A stretch of DNA of 64,000 bases from Alphaproteobacteria bacterium (GCA_024280735.1 JAJRPO010000014.1:1-64000); one strand, 5' to 3'. Positions 52,510 to 62,445 are shown, numbered from the stretch's first letter. Notes: generated from the letters alone by a model not told the origin. Numbers and translations are program-made.

Positions 52510-53678
52510 ACCGGCCTTTGCGCGTTTATATCATTGCGGGGGAACCCTCTGGCGATAAACTTGGCGCAGCCTTGATGGCGGGGCTTAAAGGCTTGCACAC
52601 CGTTGAGTTTAACGGTGTTGGCGGGCCTTTGATGATGGCGCAGGGGCTGGATAGCCTGTTTGATATGGCGGATCTGTCGGTGATGGGTTTGCTGGAAGTA
52701 CTGCCGCGTGTTCCGAAATTGCTGCGCCGTGTGAAACAGACCGTGGCGGCGGTGATTGCGGCGCGCCCCGATGTGCTGATTACCATCGACAGCCCTGATT
52801 TCTGCCTGCGGGTGGCGGGAAAGGTGCGCGCAGTGTTGCCGGACATTAAAGTAGCGCATTATGTGGCCCCCTCGGTTTGGGCTTGGCGGCCAGAGCGGGC
52901 GGCAAAAATGGCGCGCCATGTGGATCATGTGCTGGCCTTGTTACCGTTTGAGCCACCCTTGATGCAGGCGGCGGGGATGAGTTGTGATTTTGTCGGGCAT
53001 CCGGTGGTGGCGGAACCCGTGCCGAGTGGCGCTGAACAGAGTGCTATGGCGCAAGAGCTGGCGGTTGATCCTTTGTCTGAGCGGCTGATTTGCCTGCTGC
53101 CGGGATCGCGCATGGGCGAGGTTAAACGCTTGTTGCCGATTTATGCGCAGGTGGTGGCGCGGGTTTGTCAGAAAATGCCGGACGCGCGGTTTATTCTGCC
53201 GATGTCGGGTGGGGTCGCGTCTGAAGTCCGTGCCTTGACGGCAGGCTGGGCGCAACGCCCTGTGCTGCTGGACCCTGCCGGATATTCGCCGGAGCAAGGC
53301 GAGGCGCGCAAGCGGGCGGTGTTTCATTTGTGCGATGCGGCGCTGGCGACCTCTGGCACTGTGGCGCTGGAGTTGGCGGCGGCGGATTGTCCGATGGTGG
53401 TGGCCTATAAGGCGAATTACCTGACTACGCGGATGGTTAAAAAACTGGCGCAGATTGAGACGGCCAATCTGGTGAATATCGTGACGGACAGTCGTGTGGT
53501 GCCGGAGTTTTTGTTTGAGGATTGCACGGCTGAGAAAATAACGCCTGCATTGATGGCGGTTTTGGCGGATGGAAGGGCGCAGCAGGAGGCTTGTGCGCAA
53601 ACCCTTGTGGCCTTGGGGCGGGGCGGGGCGGACCCGGGTGTTCGGGCGGCGCGCTCGGTTTTGGAATTTATCGGTTGA
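52506..53678 (+). CDS. lpxB: Lipid-A-disaccharide synthase
   Basis: A 390-residue GT19 glycosyltransferase that condenses lipid X with UDP-diacylglucosamine. Features: IIAGEPSGDKLGAALM, ITIDSPDFCLRV, HYVAPSVWAWRPERA, ICLLPGSRMGEVKRLLPI, and LATSGTVALELAAADCPMVVAYK. The length is standard. It closes the envelope operon. Confidence 0.96.
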   Translation: MNRPLRVYIIAGEPSGDKLGAALMAGLKGLHTVEFNGVGGPLMMAQGLDSLFDMADLSVMGLLEVLPRVPKLLRRVKQTVAAVIAARPDVLITIDSPDFCLRVAGKVRAVLPDIKVAHYVAPSVWAWRPERAAKMARHVDHVLALLPFEPPLMQAAGMSCDFVGHPVVAEPVPSGAEQSAMAQELAVDPLSERLICLLPGSRMGEVKRLLPIYAQVVARVCQKMPDARFILPMSGGVASEVRALTAGWAQRPVLLDPAGYSPEQGEARKRAVFHLCDAALATSGTVALELAAADCPMVVAYKANYLTTRMVKKLAQIETANLVNIVTDSRVVPEFLFEDCTAEKITPALMAVLADGRAQQEACAQTLVALGRGGADPGVRAARSVLEFIG

Positions 53679-53751
53679 TGCGGGGGAAGGTTAGGGATTT
53701 TATGCGCTCCGCGCGGGGGATATTTAAAAGAACAAAGAAAGGCTTAGGGGT

Positions 53752-56535
53752 ATGATTTTGCGAGAGAGTTTGGAAACTGCACCTATTCCTTTTGCGGCTG
53801 ATTTGGCCGAGGATGTGTTGGCGGAAATGGCGCTTGAGGCGGGGCGGGCGCGTGATCTTGTGGCGGGCATGGCGGCGAGCAGCCCGTATTTGCGCGGGCT
53901 GTTGCTGCGTGAGGTTGCGTGGTTTGGCGCGGTTCTGGCACAGGAGCCGGACGCGGCATTTTTGGAGATACTTGCAGGGGTTGTGGCGGTCGAGCCGGAA
54001 GCGCTGGCGGTTGAATTGCGGGTGGCCAAACGGCGGGTGGCGCTGTTGTTGGCGGCCTGTGATCTGGGCGGGGTTTGGACGTTGGAGCAGGTGACGCGGG
54101 CGCTGACGGAATTTGCCGATTTTGCCACGCAGGCCGCGTTGCAATCACAGATCAGGCGGGAACAGCTGCGCGGCAAATTGCCCGGCGTTAGCGTTGAGGA
54201 TGTGGCGGATTGTGCCGGTATCGCGGTGCTGGCTATGGGCAAGATGGGGGCGTTCGAGCTGAATTATTCCTCGGACATTGATTTGATCGTTTTGTTTGAC
54301 GAGACCCGCCACACAGCTGAAAATTATTACGATGTGCGGGCGGGATTCCTGCGCGCCACCCGCAATATGGCCAAGATGTTGTCGGATATTACCACCGAGG
54401 GCTATGTGTTTCGCACGGATTTACGCTTGCGGCCCAATCCATCTGTCACGCCGATCTGTGTGCCGATGGATGGGGCAGAGGCCTATTACGAGAGTGAGGG
54501 GCGTACCTGGGAGCGGGCGGCGTTTATCAAGGCGCGGGTTTGTGCTGGCGATATTGCGGCTGGCGAGCGATTTCTAAAGCGAATAGGGCCGTTTATCTGG
54601 CGGCGGCATCTGGATTTTGTGGCCATTCAGGATGCCCATGACATGCGGTTGCGGATTCGCTCGCATAAGGGGTTGGGCGGCGCGATTGATGTGTTTGGCC
54701 ATGATCTGAAACTGGGGCGTGGCGGCATTCGCGAGATCGAGTTTTTCGCCCAGACCCAGCAATTGATTGCGGGTGGGCGTGATATTGATTTGCGTTCGTC
54801 GCGCACAGACGCGGCCTTGCGGGCGCTGGCAGTGAAAGGCTGGTTGCCCAAGGCTGTGGCAGAGCGGTTGATTGCAGCCTACCGCGCGCACCGCAATATC
54901 GAGCATCGCATTCAGATGGTGCGTGATGCGCAGACCCATAAGATGCCGAAGAATGTTGAGGATATGGATCGGCTGGCGCGGCTGTCTGGCTGGGCCGATA
55001 CTGCTGAATTCATTGAGGATATAAGGGCGCGGCTGGAGGCAGTTCATGCCACAACCGAGAGCTTTTTTGCGCCGGAGGAAGAGGCGGGAATGGTGCCTGA
55101 AGGTGCGGAATTATCCGCTGAAACGGTGCAAGTCATGGACAGCTGGGCGGGGTTGCCTGCCTTGCGATCGCCGCGTGCAGTGGCGATTTTTGATCGCTTG
55201 CGGCCGGAATTGATCCGCCGTTTGACGGCGACCACGCGGCCCGATGAAACGCTGGCACAGCTGGATGGATTTGTGCGGGGATTGCCTGCGGGCGTGCAGT
55301 TGTTTTCGATGTTTGAAGCCAACCCGCAAATTCTCGATCTGCTGATTGAAATTTGCGCCGCTGCCCCCAGTTTGGCGCAATATCTGTCGCGCAATACGGG
55401 TGTGTTTGATGCGGTGATCAGTGGCCGGTTTTTTGAGACTCTGCCGGATGCGGCGGGGATGTCGGCTTTGCTCGGCGAGGCTTTGCAGGGCGTTGATGAT
55501 TACGAGGATGGATTGAACAGCACACGGCGTTGGTTCAAAGAAATGCATTTTCGCATCGGGGTTTTGGTGTTGCGAGAGTTGGTGTCATTGGCTGAGGCAG
55601 AACGCGCCTATGCGGATCTGGCCGAGGCTGTGCTGGGATGTGTGTTGCCAATGGTGCAGCGTGATTTTGCCCGCCGCTATGGCGTTTTTGACGATCAGCA
55701 AATGGTGGTTTTGGCGATGGGTAAGTTGGGGTCACGGCAAATGACCGCGACGTCCGATCTGGATTTGATTGTGGTTTACAGCGCGACGGGGGATCAATCG
55801 GACGGGCGGCGCGGGCTGGCGCAGAGCGCCTATTTTTCGCGTCTTACCCAAGCGCTGATTACCGCGCTGACCTCGCCAATGGCGGAGGGAATGCTGTATG
55901 AGGTGGACATGCGATTGCGCCCGAGCGGGCGGGCAGGGACAGTTGCCACGTCCCTGTCGGGGTTTGAGAGTTACCAGTTTGAAAAGGCCTGGACCTGGGA
56001 GCATTTGGCCCTGACGCGCGGGCGGGTGATTGCCGGGAGCGCGGGGTTGGCCGTGCAGGTGGACGCTGTGCGCCGCGCTGTTTTGGCAGTTCCCCGCGCG
56101 GCGCAGGTGGTGAAAAATGATGTGATCGAGATGCGGCGCCGATTGGCGAGTGCCAAGGGGGGCGCCCTCGGGGATTGGGATGTCAAAGACCGCGCGGGCG
56201 GCATTCTGGATATTGAATTACTGGCGCAGATGTTTTGTTTGCTGGGAGATTTGGGGGGCACGGAGCCAAAACAGCAGCTGCTCGATGCGGTGTCCGAGAG
56301 TTGGATGGCTGAGGACGAAAGTCGCGCCTTGCGAGAGACGCACCGCTTGTTGTGTTCTTTTCAACAGGCGCATCGATTGTTGATGGATGGCAAGTTTGAT
56401 CCGGAGCGGCTGGGGCGTGAAGGTATGGCCTTTGTTGTGCGAATTACCGGGTTTGACACTGCGGACGCGCTGAAGTCGGAGATTTTGACCCAAACAGCTG
56501 CCGCCGAACAGATAATCTTGCGTAATCTGGCCTAA
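53752..56535 (+). CDS. glnE: Bifunctional glutamine synthetase adenylyltransferase/deadenylase
   Basis: A 927-residue two-domain enzyme. The N-terminal deadenylase has the nucleotidyltransferase-like motif FELNYSSDIDLIVLFD near 167, and the C-terminal adenylyltransferase has ATSDLDLIVVYSATG near 663. Central and C-terminal regulatory helices follow each. It tunes glutamine synthetase to nitrogen status through PII. The total length is typical. Confidence 0.96.
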   Translation: MILRESLETAPIPFAADLAEDVLAEMALEAGRARDLVAGMAASSPYLRGLLLREVAWFGAVLAQEPDAAFLEILAGVVAVEPEALAVELRVAKRRVALLLAACDLGGVWTLEQVTRALTEFADFATQAALQSQIRREQLRGKLPGVSVEDVADCAGIAVLAMGKMGAFELNYSSDIDLIVLFDETRHTAENYYDVRAGFLRATRNMAKMLSDITTEGYVFRTDLRLRPNPSVTPICVPMDGAEAYYESEGRTWERAAFIKARVCAGDIAAGERFLKRIGPFIWRRHLDFVAIQDAHDMRLRIRSHKGLGGAIDVFGHDLKLGRGGIREIEFFAQTQQLIAGGRDIDLRSSRTDAALRALAVKGWLPKAVAERLIAAYRAHRNIEHRIQMVRDAQTHKMPKNVEDMDRLARLSGWADTAEFIEDIRARLEAVHATTESFFAPEEEAGMVPEGAELSAETVQVMDSWAGLPALRSPRAVAIFDRLRPELIRRLTATTRPDETLAQLDGFVRGLPAGVQLFSMFEANPQILDLLIEICAAAPSLAQYLSRNTGVFDAVISGRFFETLPDAAGMSALLGEALQGVDDYEDGLNSTRRWFKEMHFRIGVLVLRELVSLAEAERAYADLAEAVLGCVLPMVQRDFARRYGVFDDQQMVVLAMGKLGSRQMTATSDLDLIVVYSATGDQSDGRRGLAQSAYFSRLTQALITALTSPMAEGMLYEVDMRLRPSGRAGTVATSLSGFESYQFEKAWTWEHLALTRGRVIAGSAGLAVQVDAVRRAVLAVPRAAQVVKNDVIEMRRRLASAKGGALGDWDVKDRAGGILDIELLAQMFCLLGDLGGTEPKQQLLDAVSESWMAEDESRALRETHRLLCSFQQAHRLLMDGKFDPERLGREGMAFVVRITGFDTADALKSEILTQTAAAEQIILRNLA

Positions 56536-56601
56536 AACAGGCGAAAACTGACTGTGTTTCAGTATTGAGCCGTGTAGGAGTGAGATGGGGAGGCTTTGGT
56601 C

Positions 56602-56877
56602 ATGGTTTTTAAGGGTAATCTGGATATTGATCCACGCGGGCTGATTTACGAGAGCTATCGCATTGAGGGAATCGTAACCGAGGAATGCCGCAGCGTGTTT
56701 CTGGATTGGGCGTTGGGGACACCAGCGGGAACCGATATGGCAGCCAATTTGAATGTTCTATTGGCGGAATACGGCGTTGCTGCGCCAGAGCATCCAATGA
56801 CGGCGATCTTGCGGGAAGGCTTGGCTAAATCGGCATTGCCACGGGGGCGGCGCGGCGGAGCAAAAGCGCGCCGCTAG
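56602..56877 (+). CDS. Conserved-looking small protein after glnE, unknown
   Basis: 91 residues starting at the ATG 56602 (GGGGAGGC upstream). It reads MVFKGNLDIDPRGLIYESYRI and contains CRSVFLDWALGTPAG and a basic end (GRRGGAKARR). No family is recognised. It lies 66 bp after glnE in the same direction and may be co-transcribed. Confidence 0.7.
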   Translation: MVFKGNLDIDPRGLIYESYRIEGIVTEECRSVFLDWALGTPAGTDMAANLNVLLAEYGVAAPEHPMTAILREGLAKSALPRGRRGGAKARR

Positions 56878-57261
56878 GGCCGCGGCCGCAAGTGTTTTCA
56901 GTTGTTATTCCCGCGTAGATTCGAGCGCTTGGCGGAATTCGGCAACAGTGGCGCGTAGAGTGTTAGTGGATCGAGTTCGAATCGAGCAGGTCGATGACGC
57001 GGTTTTTTACCGTCGCCCGATTTTGCGCGCAGTTGTGGAGTGACAAATGAACACCGTAAAAAACTGAGTAATAATATGACGATTGTAAACCCGCATAGAA
57101 ATGAGTCTAGAAAAATCTACCTTTAAGGGAATGGTAAGGGTCATCTTATAACAGTGTGCAAATACTTGGATGTTATGCCCATCTGACATCTTCCACGGGC
57201 GGCTGATTTCAGGGGTATTTTGGCGAATGCCAATAATGATCAGATGCCGCGCTGGGCAGCG
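56878..57261. other. Intergenic stretch after the small post-glnE gene
   Basis: No gene is supported. On the minus strand a short frame reads ARTRSTNTLRATV-like residues ending in AEFRQALESTRE and a stop, which could be the end of a decayed gene, but it has no start. A minus-strand frame at 57007-57189 is also rejected (low codon plausibility, no ribosome site). Confidence 0.35.
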
Positions 57262-57287
57262 TCCCGCACAAAGTAAACGGTGCGGGA
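57262..57287 (-). terminator. Hairpin downstream of the GNAT-like gene
   Basis: On the minus strand TCCCGCAC pairs with GTGCGGGA around a ten-base loop, about 33 bases after the stop of the GNAT-like gene. There is no T-run, so it is a weak terminator candidate. Confidence 0.45.
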
Positions 57288-57319
57288 GATGTTAACCGTG
57301 CTGCGGAAGGGCAGCTTTG

Positions 57320-58027
57320 TTAGGCGACCAGTTCTTGGACTGGAATATCCAAAATCCAATCAAGGTCATAGCGATCCATATAGATCATATAGCCCTTCAT
57401 CACGTCATCTGTTTTGGCGAAATGCCATTCCAGTGCGCCGGGTTCGGTGTGCATATAGCCTTCGCGCTCTGCCAGACCCTTGAAGGCGAACGGCTGTGGC
57501 ATGAAGGCGAACATATAGTCAGGCGACCAGGTCATCAGGGCTGAGGCCAGGGCGTAGCGGGCCAGGACGCTGGAAATACCGGTGCCGCGATAGCCATCTT
57601 CGCCACCTGCCAGCCAGACGTCACCGTGATAGCAAACTTTGCCACTGATGCGATGGGCTGCGGGGCCGGGTTTGTAATTCGAGGCGTCCATATCCAGCTC
57701 CATGCCTGTCGGCGGAAAGGACCGGAAATTCGCGCTCAGGTATTCAGCCAAACTCTGGTTTTGCATATCCAGCAGGCGCACTGCCTGGGTGTGGACCAGC
57801 ACACCTTTTTGATTGTAACCCACAATCCAGAAGCCTTTGCCCGGGCCCAGATCATGAAGATTGTGATTGAAAGGATTGCCCAATGGCTGGTGGGATCGTT
57901 CAGTTGCGACGATCTCTGCATACTCGGCAAAGTTGGTGCCGACGTGCAATGTGATGCCTTTATTGCGCACGATATTTGCAATCGTAGAGACGAATTGCGC
58001 CCCTGCGAATTTACTTTGATATGACAT
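57320..58027 (-). CDS. GNAT-fold-like protein of unknown function
   Basis: A 235-residue protein from an ATG with GGGAG six bases upstream. Residues about 134-170 (GEDGYRGTGISSVLARYALASALMTWSP) look like the GNAT motif A with Y-R-G-T-G-I, and the C-terminal strand pattern YMFAFMPQPFAFKGLAEREGYMHTEPGAL fits the GNAT end. Overall similarity to known acetyltransferases is low. No autoinducer-synthase hallmarks are certain. It follows a LysR-HTH gene by 44 bp and probably shares its transcript. Confidence 0.6.
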   Translation of the reverse strand: MSYQSKFAGAQFVSTIANIVRNKGITLHVGTNFAEYAEIVATERSHQPLGNPFNHNLHDLGPGKGFWIVGYNQKGVLVHTQAVRLLDMQNQSLAEYLSANFRSFPPTGMELDMDASNYKPGPAAHRISGKVCYHGDVWLAGGEDGYRGTGISSVLARYALASALMTWSPDYMFAFMPQPFAFKGLAEREGYMHTEPGALEWHFAKTDDVMKGYMIYMDRYDLDWILDIPVQELVA

Positions 58028-58071
58028 AGATTACTCCCGTGTTTGTGGTTAACACTTCGGTTATAACCTAT

Positions 58072-58971
58072 TTAGGAAGCTTTGGCCTCTAAAATTCCCT
58101 CCATAGGGTTTATGTTCATAATAAGGCTGGCAGGCATTGTTTTAATGGATTCTTCGGATAACCCAAAGATTTCAAGGTTGTGCGTGCGGTTGATCAATGT
58201 CGCCAAAACGGCTGATCCGTCCGGGAAGCGACATCCGAAAATCAACCTTTGGTAGCTAATTGGTGCATTTTCATTGTCTGGCCCCTTTGGAATTCGCGTA
58301 TGAATGTGGTCTAAACGGATAGATTGCGTGGTTGCGACCTCCTCAAAGGGCTGTGTGAGCAGGTTACCAAATCCGGGGCCGCCGGGCATGTTTCCGACGC
58401 CACGCCCGACGCTGGAGCGTTCCCATTCCCAGCCGTACCACGTGGCATAAGAGGACTGATTGCCCACTTCTACACAGACCCAACTCCCATGCAGCCAGCG
58501 AAAAACCATCATATAAGGGCGAATTGGGGCCAGCGCGTCACTTTCGATTTTGCCACGAGATTCTGCCCAACAGCTGAAGCCCTGTTTGAGAAGCTCAGGG
58601 CCATCGGACCAGAGCTTGTTCAAGGGATGCTGCTGCAAATGGTAATAAAACTCATCACCTTTATCGATGGAAATGTATGGTAAGCCGTTAATATGACCTG
58701 ATAAATTATTAGACCAAGCTTCGCCACGGGCCAATAACTCTTCTGCTTCGCGCAGCGAGTTCGCGCCTTTTTGAGTCAGCGCATACTGCCTGTCATCAAT
58801 CGAAAACAGCGCTCCCCCCATGCTTTCCTCGAGCATGGTGATATGACGGCGGACCGTTTGGCGGGTGCTGCCCAATTCCCTCACGGCCCGAGACAAATTT
58901 AATGTGCGCGCCATGGTAGTGAACGACCGCAACTGCTCAAACAATATCGACTGGCTTTGCTTGCGTGCCAT
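58072..58971 (-). CDS. LysR-type HTH protein with atypical C-terminal domain
   Basis: 299 residues from ATG 58971 (AGGGG upstream). Residues 4-66 are a LysR-type winged helix: SILFEQLRSFTTMARTLNLS, AVRELGSTRQTVRRHITMLE, GALFSIDDRQYALTQKG. The remainder lacks the LysR periplasmic-binding-like fold pattern and is rich in Trp/Gly (WYGWEWERSSVGRGVGNMPGG, then ASLIMNINPMEG). The protein may sense a non-classical ligand. It heads a two-gene unit with the GNAT-like gene. Confidence 0.75.
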   Translation of the reverse strand: MARKQSQSILFEQLRSFTTMARTLNLSRAVRELGSTRQTVRRHITMLEESMGGALFSIDDRQYALTQKGANSLREAEELLARGEAWSNNLSGHINGLPYISIDKGDEFYYHLQQHPLNKLWSDGPELLKQGFSCWAESRGKIESDALAPIRPYMMVFRWLHGSWVCVEVGNQSSYATWYGWEWERSSVGRGVGNMPGGPGFGNLLTQPFEEVATTQSIRLDHIHTRIPKGPDNENAPISYQRLIFGCRFPDGSAVLATLINRTHNLEIFGLSEESIKTMPASLIMNINPMEGILEAKAS

Positions 58972-59219
58972 GTAAACCCCTGTTTTAATGTCAGCGCACC
59001 AGAGCAAAATAGCCTGTGAGTGGCGCTGTCAAAGGCACATAAACGCAAAAGTTGAGGATATGCAAGATTTAACGGTCCAAATTGGAAATAAAAAGGTTAC
59101 ATCGGTAAATAGATCATACAGTGATGGTAAATTTAAACACGCCAAAAAGTTGTTTTTAACGAATTGAATGTACACCGCTAATCGTATTTCTTGGAAATTA
59201 GAAAATTCAGGGAGATAAT

Positions 59220-59573
59220 ATGACTCATCCGGTTGATTTACACGTTGGACGTCGCATGAAAGAGATGCGGGTGATTCGCGGTTTTACACAGGCTCAAGTT
59301 GCCTCGAACCTCGATCTATCGTTCCAGCAAATACAGAAATACGAGCTTGGCCGGAATCGAATTTCCGCCAGTAGGTTGTACGAGCTGGCGATGTTGCTGG
59401 ACGTATCGCCTGCCTATTTCTTTGGCGGCCTAGAGGGCGCACAAGAAGATGATACAGGGGCCATTGATTTGGAGACCGCGCGCGTCATGTCCGACTTGTC
59501 CCGGATCAAAAATGATCGGGTTAAGTCGCAACTCAACACCTTCATTCATGAACTTGCCAGGCAGAATGCCTGA
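59220..59573 (+). CDS. XRE-family HTH transcriptional regulator
   Basis: A 117-residue protein. Residues about 10-65 form an HTH_3 domain: VGRRMKEMRVIRGFTQAQVA, NLDLSFQQIQKYELGRNRIS, LYELAMLLDVSPAYFFGGLE. A short C-terminal helix follows. This resembles the RsrR/SinR-like Rhodobacterales regulators linked to repair or motility genes. Start supported by GGGAG five to six bases upstream. It diverges from the LysR-like unit. Confidence 0.88.
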   Translation: MTHPVDLHVGRRMKEMRVIRGFTQAQVASNLDLSFQQIQKYELGRNRISASRLYELAMLLDVSPAYFFGGLEGAQEDDTGAIDLETARVMSDLSRIKNDRVKSQLNTFIHELARQNA

Positions 59574-59686
59574 CAAAAGGATTAACTAGAGCGTTTCGAT
59601 CTATCGTTGAATCGCTTTAGTACGCACATGTTATGTGCAGGTAACCAGAGAACGCGGGGGCTGATGGGCAACCCGCGTTTTTCCGT

Positions 59687-61054
59687 TTACAGGGCCGCCA
59701 GTATTCGCGCCCAACTGCGCACGCCCTTGTGGAACGATTGCAGGTCGTATTTTTCGTTGGGGGAGTGGATATTGTCGTCATCTTGGCCGAATCCGATCAG
59801 CATAGACTGTGTTCCGACGATTTTCTGAAAATGCCCGGCAATTGGAATGGAACCGCCACAGCCCACATAAGCCGCCTCTTTTTGCCACTCGTCTGTCAGG
59901 GCGACCCGGGCCTTTTCAAAGGCAGGGTGATCGATTTCCATTGAGGAGGCACCCGACAGGCCGTGGCCGCTGAAGGCGATGTCACAATCGGCTGGCAGCT
60001 GCGCGCGCATGTGGGCGCGGAAGGCATCGCGGATTTTTTGCGGGTCTTGCTGGCCCACAAGGCGGAAGCTGATTTTTGCGGATGCTTTCGAGGGCAATAC
60101 GGTCTTGAAACCATCGCCCGTGTAGCCGCCCCAGATGCCGTTCACATCACAGGTGGGGCGCGACCAGATTTGTTCCAGCCCGCTGCGGCCTTTTTCGCCT
60201 GCGGGGTTTTGCAAGCCAACCTCGCCGAGGAAATTATCAGATTTGAAATCGAGCGACTGCCATTGCGCCGCCACCTGTTCCGGTAGCTCGGGCACGCCGT
60301 CATAAAATCCGTCGAGTGTGACCCGCCCGTTGTCGTCATGCAGGGCCGCCAAGGCCTTGTTCAGCACCCGAATCGGGTTCATTGCAATGCCGCCGTACAT
60401 GCCCGAATGCAGGTCGCGGCTGGGGCCGGTGATGGTGATTTCCTCGCCCACCAGCCCGCGCAACATGGTGACAATGCCCGGTGTGTCGGGCCGTGCCATG
60501 CCCGTGTCGCAGATCAGGGTCACGTCAGCGCGCAATTCGTCGGCGTTTTCCTTCATATAGGGTACCAGGGACGGTGAGCCGCTCTCCTCCTCGCCCTCAA
60601 AAAAGATCGAGACCTTGATTGGTAATTCGCCGGTCACCGCTTTCCACGCGCGGCAGGCCTCAACGAAAGTCATCAACTGGCCTTTGTCATCAGAGGACCC
60701 ACGGCCATGGATGACCTTGCCGTTCGGCGTGCCGATAATCTGCGGCTCGAACGGGGGCGTGTGCCACAGGTCGAGCGGGTCAACCGGCTGCACATCGTAA
60801 TGGCCGTAGAACATCACATGGGTGCCACTGCCGACCCCATGGGCCATAACCATGGGATGGCCCGTCGTCGGGCGTTTGCTGGCGTCAAAACCGATGGATT
60901 TCAGATCATCAACCAACCAGTCAGCAGCGGCATCACAGGCGTCGCTATAGGCGGGGTCGGTTGAAATACTTTCGATGCGCAGCAGGTCCATAAGGCGGTT
61001 GAGGGCGTTATCCTGGTCGGCGTCGATATGCGCAAGAACATTGTTGAGTGACAT
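59687..61054 (-). CDS. M20-family dipeptidase/peptidase
   Basis: 455 residues from ATG 61054. It is a zinc dipeptidase of the M20 (ArgE/DapE/CPG2) type: metal site MFYGHYDVQPVDPLDLW, the bridging Asp in GRGSSDDKGQLM, FFEGEEESGSP with the catalytic Glu, and VGCGGSIPIAGHF with the last His. A dimerisation domain lies between. Substrates are dipeptides or related amides; exact specificity is unknown. Confidence 0.92.
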   Translation of the reverse strand: MSLNNVLAHIDADQDNALNRLMDLLRIESISTDPAYSDACDAAADWLVDDLKSIGFDASKRPTTGHPMVMAHGVGSGTHVMFYGHYDVQPVDPLDLWHTPPFEPQIIGTPNGKVIHGRGSSDDKGQLMTFVEACRAWKAVTGELPIKVSIFFEGEEESGSPSLVPYMKENADELRADVTLICDTGMARPDTPGIVTMLRGLVGEEITITGPSRDLHSGMYGGIAMNPIRVLNKALAALHDDNGRVTLDGFYDGVPELPEQVAAQWQSLDFKSDNFLGEVGLQNPAGEKGRSGLEQIWSRPTCDVNGIWGGYTGDGFKTVLPSKASAKISFRLVGQQDPQKIRDAFRAHMRAQLPADCDIAFSGHGLSGASSMEIDHPAFEKARVALTDEWQKEAAYVGCGGSIPIAGHFQKIVGTQSMLIGFGQDDDNIHSPNEKYDLQSFHKGVRSWARILAAL

Positions 61055-61147
61055 TTTGCTTGTCTCCGGTGTTAGGTAGGTCACATAAAACTACACACGG
61101 TTTTGACGCAGAGTTAAAGGGGTTATCTTTAACAGGTGAAGAAGGGG

Positions 61148-62143
61148 ATGGTTTTGAAGCGATTTATCGGGATTTTGGGTTTAGGGGTTTTGGGGGCCGG
61201 CATGGCTGCCGCCGAACCGCCTGTTTTGTCTTTGCCGCTGGATTGCACATTGGGCGAGACCTGTTTTATCCAGCAATTCGTCGATCATGATAGCGGTCCT
61301 GACTCGGTTGATTTTGCCTGTGGAGCGGCGACGTATGATGGCCACAAAGGCACGGATATCCGCCTGCCCAGCGGGGCCGATATGGCGCGCGGGGTGGCTG
61401 TTTTGGCGGCGGCGGATGGTGTTGTTTTGGGGCGGCGCGACGGCATGGCCGATAGGCGGCTGCAAACAGCGAAGGATCGCGCGGCAATCAAGGGGCGCGA
61501 ATGCGGTAACGGGGTGCTGCTGGATCATGGGGATGGCTGGCGCACGCAGTATTGCCACATGAAACGCGGGTCCATACGGGTGCAAAAAGGCCAGACGGTT
61601 AAGCGCGGCACCGCTTTGGGTCTGGTCGGGCTGTCAGGCAATACGCAATTCCCGCATGTGCATTTGTCTGTTGAGAAAGATGAACAGGTTATTGACCCTT
61701 TTCAACCGCAAAAGGTTAACGAATGCGGGCCTATGGGCGCGGAAAACCTGTGGGGGGAGGGGTTTCCAGCGGATTTCACCTATCAACCGACACAAATTGT
61801 GCTGGCAGGATTCGCGGCGACAGCGGTGAAATATGACGCGGTTCTGGATGGAAAATATGTGGATTTGTCATCTTTGGCGCGGGACAAACCTTTGGTGGCT
61901 TATGGCTTGGCGATGAACCTGCGCAGGGGGGACCGGTTTCAAATTTTTTTGCAAGGCCCGTCCGGGATAATCACCCAAACTACCGGGAAACCTTTGGCCA
62001 AAAACAAGGCCCAGTGGATGAGTTTTGCCGGTAAAAAAGCCCCTTCTGGCGGCTGGCCAAAAGGGGCTTATCAATCACGGATTTCTGTGTTGCGTGCAGG
62101 CAAGGTACTGCATAGCCGCGCCTCTAATTACCAAATAAAATGA
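61148..62143 (+). CDS. M23-family metallopeptidase (LytM-type)
   Basis: 331 residues from ATG 61148 (a GTG at 61136 is also open). Signal peptide IGILGLGVLGAGMAAAEPP. The LytM zinc site has YDGHKGTDIRLP (His and Asp), TQYCHMKRGS, and FPHVHLSVEKD (H-x-H). It would cleave peptidoglycan cross-bridges, or act as an envelope-remodelling factor. The C-terminal 130 residues (VKYDAVLDGKYVDLSSL onward) are an extra beta domain. Confidence 0.9.
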   Translation: MVLKRFIGILGLGVLGAGMAAAEPPVLSLPLDCTLGETCFIQQFVDHDSGPDSVDFACGAATYDGHKGTDIRLPSGADMARGVAVLAAADGVVLGRRDGMADRRLQTAKDRAAIKGRECGNGVLLDHGDGWRTQYCHMKRGSIRVQKGQTVKRGTALGLVGLSGNTQFPHVHLSVEKDEQVIDPFQPQKVNECGPMGAENLWGEGFPADFTYQPTQIVLAGFAATAVKYDAVLDGKYVDLSSLARDKPLVAYGLAMNLRRGDRFQIFLQGPSGIITQTTGKPLAKNKAQWMSFAGKKAPSGGWPKGAYQSRISVLRAGKVLHSRASNYQIK

Positions 62144-62148
62144 AATGG

Positions 62149-62445
62149 TTACGCAATTTTGACGTTGCGTTTCAGGGCCAGTTTTGCCTCCGCCAGAACG
62201 GCGGTCAACACACGGATGTGGCGCTGCACACTATAGGAGGCATCGCCAGTTTTGCGCGCTGCCTCCAGGTTCTGCTCTTGCGACAACAGGCGGTCGACAA
62301 TTGCTGCGGGTGAGCATGTTTTTGACGTGCGTGTGATACGCGCCAAGTCGGTTTCGCGGTCGTAATCTGACAACCCTAGTCGCGCAGCGCGGACAAGGAT
62401 TTTTGGACGACGCAGATTTTCAAGCAGATTGATGATATTGAACAT
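62149..62445 (-). CDS. DUF6477-family protein
   Basis: A 98-residue helical protein: LLENLRRPKILVRAARLGLSDYDRETDLARI, then GDASYSVQRHIRVLTAVLAEAKL. These segments match DUF6477, a small family of Rhodobacterales. Function unknown. It converges with the M23 gene, stop six bases away, and diverges from the DUF6456 gene. Confidence 0.75.
   Translation of the reverse strand: MFNIINLLENLRRPKILVRAARLGLSDYDRETDLARITRTSKTCSPAAIVDRLLSQEQNLEAARKTGDASYSVQRHIRVLTAVLAEAKLALKRNVKIA

Noticed and set aside
57007-57189. 60-residue minus-strand ORF
   Set aside because: No Shine-Dalgarno, no family, AT-rich intergenic context.
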